The notes: generated by a model not told the origin, from the sequence alone. 64,000 bases of DNA from Amphibalanus amphitrite (GCF_019059575.1 NW_024881996.1:62001-126000); one strand, 5' to 3'; positions 49,328 through 61,178 are shown, counted from the stretch's first letter. A program made the numbers and translations.

Positions 49328-49489
49328 CCTCTATCGCAGAAGTCGCAGAAGATCATCTTGTCCTCGTCGTCGGCCGAGTCGCAGCTCATGCACGTCTTGC
49401 ACTCCATGCACTGCCACGGGTAGGCACGGAGGCGGGCCACCATGTCTTGTGGCAGCTCCAGGCACTGCGGATGTGCTGACGAGTCGCAT
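49328..49489 (-). CDS. PHF10: PHF10/SAYP exon: PHD1 end and PHD2 start
   Basis: 162 nt between acceptor TTCCCCAG and donor AGG|GTCAGT, phases 2 and 2. It reads CDSSAHPQCLELPQDMVARL, AYPWQCMECKTCMSC and DKMIFCDFCDRG. It therefore supplies the fourth Cys, the His and the last three Cys of PHD1 and the first two Cys pairs of PHD2. In SAYP/PHF10 the double PHD module contacts histone H3 tails and other subunits (family knowledge). The acceptor half of this exon has been copied just upstream at 49520-49597. Confidence 0.9.
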
Positions 49490-49497
49490 CTGGGGAA

Positions 49498-49712
49498 GGG
49501 AAGGGGGAGCCTAGGGTCAGCAGGGGGCTACCATGTCCTGTGGCAGCTCCAGGCACTGCGGGTGGGCAGACGAGTCGCACCTGGGGAAGGAGAAGGGGTC
49601 AGCAGGCGGCTCACCATGTCCGTGGAGTGAGGGAGAGGTCAGCAGGCAGGCCACCATGTCCTAGGGAGAGGGTCAAGAGACGGGTGACCACCATGTCCGT
49701 AGGCCCTGGGCA
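49498..49712 (-). repeat. partial tandem copies of the exon acceptor side
   Basis: 49524-49597 repeats the first 55 nt or so of exon 49328-49489 together with its acceptor (CTTCCCCAG|GTGCGACTCGTC, encoding CDSSAHPQCLELPQDMVA), then breaks off into intron sequence with a stop. Shorter copies of the exon piece GGACATGGTGG with surrounding GTCAGCAGG-type intron sequence follow near 49610, 49650 and 49685. None has a full exon. Confidence 0.8.
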
Positions 49713-51121
49713 GCTCCTTGAGGAAGCGAGGGAGAGGAAGGGACGGCGTAGGCCGTTGGAATAGAAGGTTAACGGGTGGACGTCGAGCTCAGAGGTCAGG
49801 CAAAACTACTGATAACGACAGGTCAGCCTAATTTAACGGGCATATTCTCTAATTTGATTTAAACAGATGCTCCGACCTAATATTTACGAGAAAAAAAAAA
49901 CGCGAATACTAACAAAGCCGCGACCATGACACCGCTACCCACTTGGTTGACCTTTTAACCCCTGGAATTTAACATTTTCAGCGTTCCAGGAAACATCTAT
50001 CAAAAAACGGCACCACATAAAAAGCAGTGTATCTGTCAGTGGTTTGAGTGATAGCCGACCCGTTGTTCCTCTCCATATCTCACCCGAACCGTTCGCCGAA
50101 TATCTCATACGACACGTTTCTGAGGTGAATGAACCGTCCTGCCGACCACTGGCGACCTTCGTATGAACGTGTTCGCGGGGGACGGGCATCAGAGTCGGTA
50201 TGTGTTGGAAATGAGGAGGCGGAGATAATGAAATTCTAGCCGATAGATTACCATGATGATGTTAAACAACCGGGAATTTAATTTCAGTTTTCATATTTCA
50301 GAGTGTGGAGAAAACTCCGGATTCTTTAATCAATAATCTGTCACGAAAACGGAAACCACAAAATATTGGTGAGCTAAAAATAGATGTAATGTTCTAGATA
50401 AGAAATAACAAAGTTGTCATGACAAGCACCTGAGCCACGTCATCGTAAATCCATTTTTTGGACTTACTCGTCACATCATAACTTTCGATATCTTGAAATC
50501 CAGATAGTTATATCGTCTCAAACTAGTCATTTACTTTTCAACCCCTCAGTAGAACATCAAACCATCTCGTCTCGTTATTTGCGCTATCTGATCTTCTGCC
50601 AGCGGTGACAGAGTACATAAATCGCACCAGTCACCCGTTCATGAATACAAACGGGCCGATCCACGCCGACAGCGCTGCCTTTCATCTGTTTATCGCGCCG
50701 GCACCGCACGAATCTCGGGAAACAGAAGCTGCCGAGATGCATCCCCGGTAGCCGATGAGGGTTAGACGCAAGACGGCTTACTACTCACAAAACAAAACAC
50801 AAAACAGCGATGGGGAGCTGAGGCCCATAAAGATTGCCTGTCACGCCTGAGACGAGCTGCATGCGGCTTCGGTTCTTGTGCAGCATTGGAAACACCGAGG
50901 CTTCCGAATGCATTATGGACTAGCGAAACATCAACAGTCACCATGTTTGTCGAACTCAGCGACAAGGACAGCAAGGGCGACAACTAAATCGCTGACTAGC
51001 ACAGTGACATCAAACATCTGCAGCACAAATGTTCACATCCCTGTCTCACTTTTCCAAACCTCATACGTCCACAGCCCACACGCAACATTTCACTTTTAAA
51101 CAAATATGTGACCCGACTCAC

Positions 51122-51259
51122 TTTGAGCAGTGGAGCAGCTGTTTTCCGGGCTTGGCGCCGCTGCAGACGCGGCAGACGGCGCCGGGCCGCGCGTGCGGGT
51201 CGGGCTGGGAGTCGCCGTCACTGGTGTCCTCAGAGGCGGAGCCGTCGCCGCTGCTCGAG
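51122..51259 (-). CDS. PHF10: PHF10/SAYP exon: linker and start of first PHD finger
   Basis: 138 nt between acceptor CACGCCAG and donor AAA|GTGAGT, phase 2 at both joins. It reads SSSSGDGSASEDTSDGDSQP, an acidic Ser-rich linker like that between the SAY core and the PHD fingers of PHF10, then GAVCRVCSGAKPGKQLLHCS, which holds the first three zinc ligands of PHD1. Together with exon 49328-49489 this gives a complete C4HC3 set. Confidence 0.9.
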
Positions 51260-54200
51260 CTGGCGTGGTGGGTGGGGGAGGGGTCAGGTCAGGTCAGGTC
51301 ACCACCGCCACCACAGGTCACCATCACCACCCCACAAGTCGGGTCACCAACAATACAGCACAGGTCACCAGACGAGCGCACTATTCAAAGGTCGATGCAC
51401 CAAAATGTTAATCATATATCGCGTAATACCTCGTAAATGTTATTCTCTCTAAATCCTTCAAATTCAGCATGACATTTTCTTCTAGTTTGGTGAAAAGCTA
51501 ACTAACGCCGCAATAGTAATCTAAGCTATAAAATATGCATATATGTTGTTCAAATGTCAGCAAAATGAAATGAAAAGGAAGCAGAAGTGATGAAAAAATC
51601 GCCTGGTTATTTAGCTTTGAGCATTTTGGACATTCGTCCTTGTATAGTATTTAAATCAAAGATCCGCATTCCAGTCCCTCCTTCGCCCCCTCCCCCGCCC
51701 CGTGCCTAAGCCAATTTGAAGGATCACTGGCAAGCGAACATTCTGATAGGATTGATCTGCCTCAAAGCATGCTGATCTAAGCCGACGCTGCTGTGCGTTT
51801 GAAGGATTCACTTCAATTCAGCTGTCTTGTTTAGCCACAGCCTTGGACAGAAACTACACCATAATACCTACTCGGACATGCCAAACCAGGCATGGTCAAA
51901 ATTTTTGTCGACCGAAAGTATTTTCTCAGCAGTGACAGACGTAAGAGCGTTATAAAAAATATGGAACAATTTCGACGAAGAGCCGCCTTAGTCGAACTTG
52001 GAATAACTCGCAAGTCAAAGGACATTAGACCGACTCTGCGTGGCCTTGCCACAAATGACCAGACAGATCAAGGAGATCCGTTTGTTCTCTTTATTATGAG
52101 ATGGTTCCTGGATATCGATACCATGAACAAAAAGCAGATACGCAAGCCTTGAATACCATGCGTTACTGCAAATGGGAAATCTGTCCCGATAGGAAGCGGT
52201 ACCGGCTTAGAAAGCGTCTGCCATACCGCAATGTAAGCAGCTTTGTCCAGTGGCCTTACTAAGAATGAAGGATGTCCAAAAAATGCATGCATCCGTGAAA
52301 CAAAACAATCGACTGATCGCTCATCGAATGATGTTCCATAAATCAGGATGATATTTTAGGTAAATCCAGCAGATCAGAACGGCCGTCGAGAGACGGCAGA
52401 AGAGGGCGTCATCTATAGGACCGACGGTCGGCGCCAGGCTGCCGGAGAACACCGCACCGCGGCGCTGAGATAGCCTCGTCCACAGATACAGTCTGCTTGG
52501 GATATAAATACCTACAGCCGGAATGTTGCAAGCCATTCACAGGCAAGGGAGCGTATCTGTTTTCATTTCAAGTGGTCATGTTGGTAGCCGATTTGAAAAC
52601 TCGTGTTAGTCAGCAGCAATCAACAGATGCTATCCGTTAGTCACCTTGAAACATGGATATTCCCTAGCTTATTTACCTGACAACACGTTGAATTCACCAT
52701 CAGCATCGCGTGTGTGACATTCCCCTGTCCTTGTCCTTATGATAGGTTGAGTAACTACCAGTAAACCGTACGAATCTGTCGTTTATTTCAATATCGTCGG
52801 CAGCACGTCTGAGTTCACCACTATAAAACCCCCAACCGGTCTATCACATATACGCCGCTCTGGGCTTCAATTGTACATCAGCAGCCGGCACCAGACAGAG
52901 AACGGTTCTCCACTGAACAGAGAACAGAGAACCTACTGAAGGCGGCTGTCGCCTACTGGCGAACAGAGTATTCGGCCGGGAACAGCCAGTATTATGGACG
53001 CAGCACAAACGCCAGTCTGACAAGAGTTACACATGAGTAGCAGTTCACTGGCTGCTCGCCGGTCGCTCCTCCGGCAGCGAGGGACCGGGGAGGCGCGGCC
53101 CTCCCGTGTCCCACTCCAATCGAGGAAGACAGAGTGACAGAGGAGGAGTGAGTGAGAGCGGGGAGAGGGGACAGAGAGCGCGAGACGGGCGGCGCCGAGA
53201 GGCCGCGGCGGAGGCGCAGACGGCGGCGGCTAGCGTCGAAGGAGCGCCGAGCGTGCGAGCGGTGCCGTGCCAGGCGGGCTGAAACAGCGGGACGGCGTGT
53301 CACCAACAGAAAGGAGGCGGGGCAGCCCTGCGGCTCTACAGACTAGGGCGTGCGCGGGCAACTTAACGATAGAATACAGCGTGGAAGTCAGAAAAACAGA
53401 GCAAAGAGCGGTGCAGAGACAGAGCAACTCTAACAGACGCGAGAGCGGGCCAGAAATAAAAGTGAGCGGTGCTGTGAAGAGCTACAGCACCGGGTCAGCC
53501 ACACGGCTGCGGGCAGCAACTCAATGGCCAGGGAGAAGCAAACTAGCCGGGAGTGTCTCCTTCCCCACCTTCCATGTACTAAAGCGGTACTTAGACCAAG
53601 CTCGCACCAACTGCAATAATTCAGATAGCGAGCCAAGAGAAAAATCTTCGCAAGCATCTGTCGGCGCGAAAAGGCGACAAACTGTTGCATGATCAATCGC
53701 CAAATCGCTAATCCCAGCTCAAAGCACTAAGAACAGAATCATTGTCTACAAAGGCCATCATGATTCATCGCCAATGCGACAAGCACCCAACGAACGCAAA
53801 AACTACGGCCAAGAGATCAGCCATATCGTTCACGAAAGCAGCCGTCTCTGGGAAGCATACAAAAGAAGAGGAATATAAATGAGTAATGGCATAACCAAAA
53901 AGGAAATCCTCATTCAATAGATATCACAAGTGTTTTTCGCATTGTCGAGTGCAGAATCTGCTATGGAAAATGATGGGCCAATCGGTATTGGTGTTTCACT
54001 TTCGCTGCTACCTTGACCAGGGTTTACTCACGCCAATAGGGTTAGATAAATCACGACGATTCATTGCTAAGCTATCGCTCTGTCAATGCTAGCCAGCGCA
54101 TGACATACATTTTATTTGAGAAGTGACCAGTATTTTTAATTAAAGGCACTGAGTCATCGTTATTATACTGCACCAGAAAATAAGCTTAAAGATAAGAGCA

Positions 54201-54989
54201 CACTTTCACGACAGTAATTTATCGATTATCTTCAAAAAGAATGATAGAGCCAATTAAGAATAGGTCACATTGACGTTTGAAATTGTGTCAGCTGCTGTGC
54301 ATCGTTGAGAGATGGGACAAAAAATCGCATTGAGATTGAGTACATGTGGTGATAAGAGCAACGAATATGTCAATCGGTTCTCATCTCATCGCAGTTGGCC
54401 AGCGGTGTAGGAAAGGGGAGTTGAGTACATAAGAGTGGGTTTGTGAGGTCTTGTGATATATGTATTTATTGTGATTTTGCATAGCCGTGTTTTTGGGCCA
54501 CAGAGGTGATATTTCTTTTTGTTGTTTATTTTTGGTGTTCGATATACCTGTCGACTTTTATCTGTCAGGGACGTCGTTTAGCTTTCCGGGACGTCGCAAA
54601 GAGAATCTGTTCGGTTGTGGGTTTCCACCCAAATTCACGAAAATCAGGACACTGGGTCGATAGCTAGCTAGCCTGAACCCCTTCCCGAGCCTGCGGTCAA
54701 CATCCGACCGGTAATCCGACCAGTGTCTGAATTTAGTCTTCGCGCCAGGGGCCGTCTGACGCCCACCCGTCCGTCCGTTCGTTTCACGATACTTTTACTG
54801 CCTCATAAATTTGTCTCTAAGCTATGTCCGTCCGTCAGTCTCCTCACTGCCTAGCTCGCTGTCTCGAGTCCGTCCATTCACCCAGCCTGACCATTCCCTC
54901 CCCCGCCCCAGCGTCCCGTAAGTCAGTCCGTCCGTAAGTCCAGCCACCCCTCCCCTTCCCGTGTCTCGTCCGTCCGCTGTCCCGGTTAC
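51260..54989. other. PHF10 intron with a promoter-like patch
   Basis: A 3.7-kb intron. It contains AGGTCA repeats and CACC-rich sequence at 51285-51375, next to the exon. On the plus strand ACTATAAAACCCCC (about 52820) lies about 45 bp upstream of CTTCAATTG, and a CpG-rich stretch follows (53040-53340), which could be an antisense or internal promoter. GTCCGTCCGT-type repeats lie at 54765-54970. No other exon was recognised. Confidence 0.4.
52820..52870 (+). promoter_or_regulatory. TATA-box candidate in PHF10 intron
   Basis: CACTATAAAACC is followed at a plausible distance by TTCAATTG (initiator-like) and by a CpG-rich 53.0-53.3 kb stretch. It is on the strand opposite to PHF10. No coding frame was identified downstream. 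Confidence 0.22.
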
Positions 54990-55112
54990 CTGGATCCATC
55001 CGAGCCGCAGTCGCCCATCTCCGAGTCTGATCCGTCTGATCCGAGCTCCTCCACCGGCCTTGTGCCCATCACTGTGTTCACCGGCAGGTACTTCAGGTCG
55101 GCGCTCGAGTAC
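54990..55112 (-). CDS. PHF10: PHF10/SAYP exon: end of SAY core
   Basis: 123 nt between acceptor CCCTTCCAG and donor CAG|GTAACC. It reads RYSSADLKYLPVNTVMGTRP, matching the YSPDELRYLPLNT region of vertebrate PHF10 (recalled), then an acidic tail EELGSDGSDSEMGDCGSDGS. The join to the previous exon (DYYR|RYSS) is in phase 2. A damaged copy of its acceptor side lies immediately upstream at 55177-55270. Confidence 0.9.
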
Positions 55113-55176
55113 CTGGAAGGGACAGCGGCGACAGTAAGTCACTGAGTCAGAGCTAACACACCGGCCAGGTAATAGG

Positions 55177-55270
55177 TATGTACTGTGTTCAACGGGAAGT
55201 ATTTCAGGTCGAGACTGGAGTAGGTACCTAATGGGGACAGAGCCGAAGTAACTGAGTCAGCGAGTCAGTG
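55177..55270 (-). repeat. degenerate tandem copy of the SAY exon acceptor side
   Basis: On the minus strand the copy keeps ACTCC-GTCTCGACCTGAAATAC-TTCCCGTTGAACACAGTA, that is YSSLDLKYFPLNTV, against YSSADLKYLPVNTV in the real exon. The flanking intron sequence (GACAG...CACTGAGTCAG) is copied as well. An insertion between the AG and the frame and the absence of the rest of the exon make it non-functional. Confidence 0.75.
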
Positions 55271-55547
55271 AGACGGGCCAGAGAGTGAGGGGACGTTGAG
55301 GATGCGTAGTAGAGGGGAAATATTGGAGCAATCACAGCTGCCGGCATGGGTTGGGACTAGTGACTACTGTGTGTAACCTGGTACCAAGCAGCTGCAGTAA
55401 AAGTTATCACCCAGTGCCCACCGCTGGTAACTAGAAGTAGGTGATAGGTATGCAGGCCGGTAGGTACCTGCTTGCAGTTACAGTAGTCTGTAACACAGTA
55501 CCCGCCTACCGGACAGTAGCCTGTATACTTGTATAGTTATATTAATT

Positions 55548-58500
55548 CACAGACTTCTCTATATATGGACTGTGCGCTGATCCGAGGAAATCAGCATTGG
55601 AGGCCCAAAAATAAGTGCACTTTTATCCATCTTTTTACAATGAAAAGGGTGTCAGAATATTTACAAATTTGGATATAGGACAGCCCATAATTTTATCTAC
55701 CTGTCAGATTACATTTTTTTTGTTGAATTCAAAATAAATAAGAAATAAATGTATATAAATGAGAACATGTTTTCTCGTTCAGTTAGCCATTTGTTCACGC
55801 TGGAGGTATATACTTCACAAATGCAGCCGTTCTTTCAATGCAGCGCGCATTTTCTTGCTTTTGAATGTTGGTTGCATTGTTGGTTGTCGTTGCTAATTTG
55901 TCGGAACTAGTCATTTACGTTGGTTTTGAAAAGGGTTTTGAGAAATAACGATACATTATATAGGGCCACAAGAAGCAGTAAAAATAAGTAAGAAATAGCT
56001 CGAAAAAATGGTCAAAAAAGGAAAGAATATTATCGATCACTACCTCATCACGACCGGATCAGAAAACGTGTGGTGCGAAGATGTCATTCCGGGTTTCAAG
56101 CCAGAGTCAGGGCAAGAAAAATGTGAAACGAAACATAATTTCTAGCAAAAAGGCAACTTTTTAGCCTCCCTTATAACTAAAAGGAAAAAATGTTCACAGA
56201 CGAAACCATCAATCGAGATAAGAGATAACGCTGAGGACAATCAGATTTGCAAGTTTACTTTTGCAAACACTGACTCCTGTGAGACTCACACAGCAAGAAG
56301 AAAAACAGGACGCTATCGACGGCGCCAGTCTCAGCATACTTCCTATAATGCCTAGTGCCTTATTTTATTCTGGAGAAAAAAAAAAGACTCACTGAAAGGA
56401 GCTACAAAGACTTAACTTGACAGCAGTTAATGTGAAAAGAACAACTCGCCATCGCAGTTCGAAGCTACGCCGCGCTAAATAATGCCATACCCATGGCAGT
56501 GATACGCCACGACATCCAAAAGAAGTAAGCTTATTCAATCAAACAATGAAGTTTATCCAGTGTGTCGTATGGGGTTGTAGTTCATTATGGTCTGGATCAA
56601 ATCATCTCGGAAGAATGCTCGATGAAATGATGGAATTCGTACCCTTCGCATCAATGTTAAACGATGAAGGTTGCCGCTCTTAAATGTTACCGCAAAACTT
56701 GCATCGGGATCGGGAAGCTCAAGAATACGCCAGTCTGCCAAGAACGGACGGAAAAATAGCGGTGGAGCAGAAACAAGATGCATAGGACTGATTGGAGTAT
56801 AAGTAGCTGGGACAAACATCTGTGCCGGTGGTGGCCTGTTATTACAGGAACTTCTACTTTGGATAACTCAGGAAACTGGCAGGTCACCATTTCTAGGCCA
56901 GCTGTGGACATTATTAATGGAAAAGCCAAGAAATGTGCCAAGGGCGAAGAGCATACTGTAACTAACGAGCTACAGAATATGACGGAGGCGCCGTGGGCAC
57001 TAATCGTTTGGCCGAACGGGGAAGAGCACTCGATCCGCGCCCCGGCAGGTTACCTGTGCTCCAGCTTCCGAGCTGAGATGGTCGCCCTCCGAGCTGTTCT
57101 CTCCTAGCTGCTGGAGAACCTGCCGCACGCCGAAGACACCATCGTAGCCTGCACCGACTCGCAGTCCGCCCTCGTCGCCATCCGAGGTGGCTGGGCCGCC
57201 CAGCACTCCTCGCTCGGAGTGGACATCTGGAGAGCCCTCTGGGGACTGACAGCTGGAGGCCTGTTGGTCTACCTACAGTGGATGCCCTCACAATGCAAGT
57301 TGGAAGGCAACGAGAGGGCCGACACCATCGCCAAGAAGGCAAACATACTCGACTAAAAACAAATCCTTATAGACGTCCAGAAGGCCCACTGGGCCGCCGC
57401 CAGAGTGGCGAGGGCTCGCACCGTCGGGGCCTGGCCAGCCGGCTAGTTCCACCAGCTGACGGGGATCGACTCCCGCCTACCGTTGCCGGCGGCGACCGGC
57501 CAGCGGCGGTGGACATCCACCAGCTCCGCGCCGGCCACTGGACAAGCTCCTCCCAATGGCGCCACAGAGTCGGGTTGGCGCCCTCCTGGCTGTCGGGGTG
57601 CAACCAGTGCGACGACCGACAATGCAGAGCCGCACTCTACCCGTCTGCTGAGAGGAGGCGGACAGCCCAAGCATGTCCTCCTGCGGTGCCCAGCTCTGAT
57701 GGGCACCCGACATCGCCTGATGGCGACCATCAACCCCAACATGGAGGAGGCGCGGAGCGGCAGCATCATGGTGGCCCTGGGGGCCGCCCACAGGTCCTTC
57801 AGAGCTGCTCGGCTACGTCTCCATGGGACGAAGGGACACAATAAAAGCAACAATAGCTACAGCATGACAACGTGATGGGAACGACCGTCACAAGAGCTAT
57901 CGCCTTATCATTCAGCAGCGAGTGGAAAACGAGCTGACGGAGGGATACGTTGCAATTGGTGATGCGCATGTGCGAATGTGTGAAAGTGCGACTATGTGTA
58001 GATGCGTGGTGCGAAAAAGTGGGTAGCAGAGAAGAACAGTGAAGACACCGTTGCAGCAGACACACATTTTCCCGTAAAGTCCCCCATCGGCATTACCGCC
58101 AACCTTTACCACCAGCGTGGTCGGTGCACTGTCGCGCGAGTTTGTAGCCAGCCATGTCAGAGATGTGAACAATCCAGCACACGGGGGAAGAAGAAAGGGA
58201 TGATAGCCACCCTTTCTCGCTGGATCCCGCGGTGAAAATGGACTAACGCCATTTTCAAGTCCACTGGTGCAATGTGAGATGAACTTGACATGAGGACATC
58301 AATGGGTGTCGATGAACGTGAAATGATGTTCCAATACAGATTCATATCGACCAGAAGCCTTTCTTATTCTGAGCTACGAGCAATAGGTAGTACAAAAACA
58401 AAATGTATTACATAAAATTCAGCCTGTCGACAGGAAACAATAAAAGGGTATTGTGTTACAACATATGGGTTCATATTACGGCTTCAGAAATTTGGGCCTC

Positions 58501-58551
58501 CAATGCTGATTTCCCAAATCAGCGCACAGTCCATATATAGAGAAGTCTGTG
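55548..58551. mobile_element. 3-kb terminal-inverted-repeat element in PHF10 intron
   Basis: About 61-bp inverted ends beginning CACAGACTTCTCTATATATG (55548-55609 and 58491-58551) each contain an inner small hairpin around CTGAT...ATCAG and a GGAGGCCCAAA end. ATTAATT lies directly outside both ends (55541-55547 and 58552-58558), a 7-bp target duplication. The interior is AT-rich on the left and holds a decayed LINE fragment. I see no intact transposase, so the superfamily is open; 7-8-bp targets occur in P-like, hAT and Merlin groups. It lies within a 3.5-kb intron of PHF10. Confidence 0.8.
56860..57850 (+). pseudogene. LINE fragment with RNase H domain
   Basis: The frame APWALIVWPNGEEHSIRAPA, CSSFRAEMVALRAVL, then a TAG at 57105-57107 and in the same frame DTIVACTDSQSALVAIRG, HSSLGVDIWRALWGL and LVYLQWMPSQCKLEGNERAD. 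This is the RNase H of I-clade type LINEs, with the FRAE Glu, the TDSQSAL Asp and the NERAD Asp visible. After a second stop and frame changes come QLRAGHWTSSSQWRHRVGL and CNQCDD, the C-terminal zinc-knuckle part. It is decayed and truncated, with no reverse transcriptase. RNase H removes the RNA strand during retrotransposition. Confidence 0.75.
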
Positions 58552-58599
58552 ATTAATTGTATCAGTATCACGATAGTTTGTGCGTTACCCAGCACCCAC

Positions 58600-58849
58600 C
58601 TGCGGTAGTAGTCGGTGAACTGTCCGGGCAGCACGGCCACCGGGTAGTCGCCGACCCGGGCCGCTGCCGGCGCCGTCGGTCTCCGACGCTGCGGGTAGTG
58701 TACCGCGAACGTCTGCAGGTCGAACGAGGCGCGCCGCTCCTCGCGCCTGTCGCGGTTCAGCTGGGCGTTCCAGGCGGCCGCCTGCCGCGCCGCCTGCCGC
58801 ACAAACGCCTGCAGGCGATTCTTCTCCACCTCGGCAGGCGTGTAGCTCG
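58600..58849 (-). CDS. PHF10: PHF10/SAYP exon: central SAY core
   Basis: 250 nt between acceptor CCCCTCAG and donor CAG|GTGGGTG. It reads SYTPAEVEKNRLQAFVRQAA, WNAQLNRDRREERRASFDLQ, and DYPVAVLPGQFTDYYR. The NLNRERMEERRAYFDLQT and YPVALIPGQF elements of PHF10 are the closest known matches (recalled). This is the best-conserved stretch and fixes the identity. The SAY core assembles PHF10/SAYP into the PBAP/PBAF form of SWI/SNF. Confidence 0.93.
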
Positions 58850-59197
58850 CTGAGGGGCGGGAGGCGAGGGGAACTCAGTAACAGCACCAAGGCATGCCCT
58901 CTAAACAAAAAAAAATCGTGTTTGCTTGTTGGTAACTTAGGACGCATCGGCTGCTATAGCCACTTTACGCCCCCGAAGTAAGAAGCGGTAAGCCATACAT
59001 TACTCAGAGTAATGCATTTCAGAGTTACATAACTTGTTAGCGTAGTCAGTAAGTATTGATTGATGGCAAAAGTCGAAATATTGAGTGAAAATCTAATAGT
59101 TCTCGAAAAGGGTAATATCGTCATTATTTCAAGCAGCCAATCTGCACCCAACACAATGACATCCCACCAGCATCTTCACTCGTCCCAGCCGTCTCAC

Positions 59198-59404
59198 CTT
59201 GCGCCTTCTGCACCTCGAGCACCTTCCGCTCCTCCAGCGTTCTCCGAAACTCCTCGTACTTCTCGGGGAAGTCCTGGAAGAGCACGTCCATGACGTCGCC
59301 GCTGCGCAGGGCGGTCAGACCGAGCTCGGCCAGTGTCCCGGTGACGGCCCGCTGCTCCAGCAGAAAGGCGCGCTCCTCGGCCTCCACCGGACGCCGCGGC
59401 AGGT
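59198..59404 (-). CDS. PHF10: PHF10/SAYP exon: SAY core, ALRS motif
   Basis: 207 nt between acceptor TTTTTCAG and donor AAG|GTGAGAC. It reads DLPRRPVEAEERAFLLEQ, LGLTALRSGDVMDVLFQDF and PEKYEEFRRTLEERKVLEVQ, matching the family's GLTALRSDEV and PAKHAEY region. The join with the preceding exon gives RRRYP|DLPRR, as in PHF10 (KRKYPDL). It is probably mostly helical. Confidence 0.92.
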
Positions 59405-59720
59405 CTGAAAAACGGTGGGTTAGCGAACGAAGTTAGGTAATAGTCGAGCGTTGGTATGGTTAGAGTGACTGACATGTTTGTAGGACAATGACTATCATGC
59501 GCATCATTGTGGAGCTTTTAAATATGTGATAGATCTAATGAGCATTACATAAGTTATGGTACAAGTGTGGTGTGTTATCATAAACGGAGTCGTAGTGAAT
59601 AAACAAAGAGCGATGGAAGTGATAAAGCACGGACCACGGAGTGATTGAAATCGCCTAGCTTAGCCTTAGACCCGTCTCATCCGATCCACCCTTCACACAT
59701 CTAGTCCCTGTTTCACTTAC

Positions 59721-59854
59721 CGGGGTACCGTCTTCTGAATGACACGAGGTCCAGGAAGGAGGAGACCTGCTCCTGCAGCATGTACATCTCTGCGCGCGGG
59801 TCATCCCGCGGCCAGCGGTACTCATAGAGCTGATCGGCAGGCAGCGGCTGCTGG
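59721..59854 (-). CDS. PHF10: PHF10/SAYP exon: start of SAY core
   Basis: 134 nt between acceptor ATTTTCCAG and donor CCG|GTAAGTG. It reads [36 protein letters not shown] and RRRYP. The QLYEYRWP and YxLQEQVSxFL signature is diagnostic of the PHF10/SAYP family. Confidence 0.93.
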
Positions 59855-60147
59855 CTGGAAAATGAGCGGAGAACGGCGACGGTCAGGTGACGCAATGACC
59901 ATAGGCACCCAGCGAAGATATTTACGGTCATGGGACAGAAGGCAACTACATGGGCTATTGGAGGGTAAAATATATTCAATTTCAAGGAAAAATGTAGTAG
60001 ACTAGATGAGAGCTTGAAACTATTATAATTTTCAATCGAATGGTATGTATCAGTAAAATGGCTATCACACAACAAAGTCATAAAAATGCAGACGTGCTTA
60101 TTGAACTGCAGGTACTAACACTCACAACTCGTTTGCAGATCACTCAC

Positions 60148-60898
60148 CTGCTCAGATCGAAGACCTCACTGCGCGCCTTGCGCGTGCCTCCCACGGAGCG
60201 GACACTGCTCTGTGAGTCCTCATCCAGCGGCAGGGGCCGAGTGGGGACCGGCGGCGGCCGCGGCGGCGCCGGCTCCTCAGGAGAGGGAGCCACGGGCTCC
60301 TCCGGCGAGGGAGCCGCCTCAGAGGGAGCCGCCGACGGAGCCTCAGACACCGGCTCCGACACTGACGCCACGGCAGGAGCAGGCTCAGAAACAGAGACGT
60401 CAGCCGGCACGGAATCTGTCGTGGGACCGCCCGCCGCCGACGCCGCTGGGATAGGCGAAAGCTGCGCGTCTTCCGCGTCCATCATGGCGTTATCGTCAGC
60501 TGGCGGAGGCGATGGAGGAGCGGGATGATCACCCCGCCCACCGCGGTACTTCTTGTGCTTCTTCTCCCGCTTTGGACGCTCCGTCTTGGCTCGTTTGGAG
60601 GCCGGTTCGGTGTCCTCCGACGCTGAGGCTTCTGGTTCCACTGGCGCCTCCGCAGCGGACAGAGTCACCTCCGGTTTGGACTCTTCTACCTCCGGTTTGG
60701 ACTCCTCCATCTCGACTGCCGCTGGAGGTTCGCTGGGCTGCGCAGCTGGTGTGTCAGCGATGACCGGGTCAGGGCTGACCTCTGTGTCCTTAGGAACCTC
60801 GGGCTCCTCGGCGGGCTCCTCCTTCGGCGGCAGGAGTGCCTGAGCCAGTGCTTTGGCCGCCTTGCTCTTACGGCCGGGTATTTTAGCAGGCGTACCAT
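60148..60898 (-). CDS. PHF10: PHF10/SAYP exon: disordered linker before SAY core
   Basis: 751 nt between acceptor TATCCGACAG and donor CAG|GTGAGTG. Low-complexity Pro/Glu/Ser/Ala sequence: GTPAKIPGRKSKAAKALAQA, acidic EEPAEEPEVPKD, EESKPEVEESKPEV repeats, a basic KRAKTERPKREKKHKKYRGG patch that could act in nuclear import or DNA binding, and SVRSVGGTRKARSEVFDLS at the end, leading into the SAY core. Phase 1 in, phase 2 out. Confidence 0.85.
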
Positions 60899-61178
60899 CT
60901 GTCGGATAAAAAGAGGCCAATAATTGTAAGGCCAATGTCCCCATACCATCACCAGCTACATAAATCGAGAGCTTCTGGTGATCACTATTTGGATAAGCTT
61001 ATTGCTATTTATCGTAAAATATTTATCTTTGACATTTAGCTAGCCACGTTAAGTTCCGAAAGAATAAGTTGATTGAGAATCGATCAAAATTACAAATCCC
61101 AAACAGAATCAAATTAAACTACGAATAAAAATACTGAAAAGCCTCGTACAAAGAAGCAGAATACATCTGAAAACTGGC

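Noticed and set aside
58476..58599. Extension of the SAY exon frame beyond 58600
   Set aside because: The frame continues into intron and the TIR element, but the CAG|GTGGGTG donor and the exact phase-2 join with exon 54990-55112 show the exon ends at 58600.
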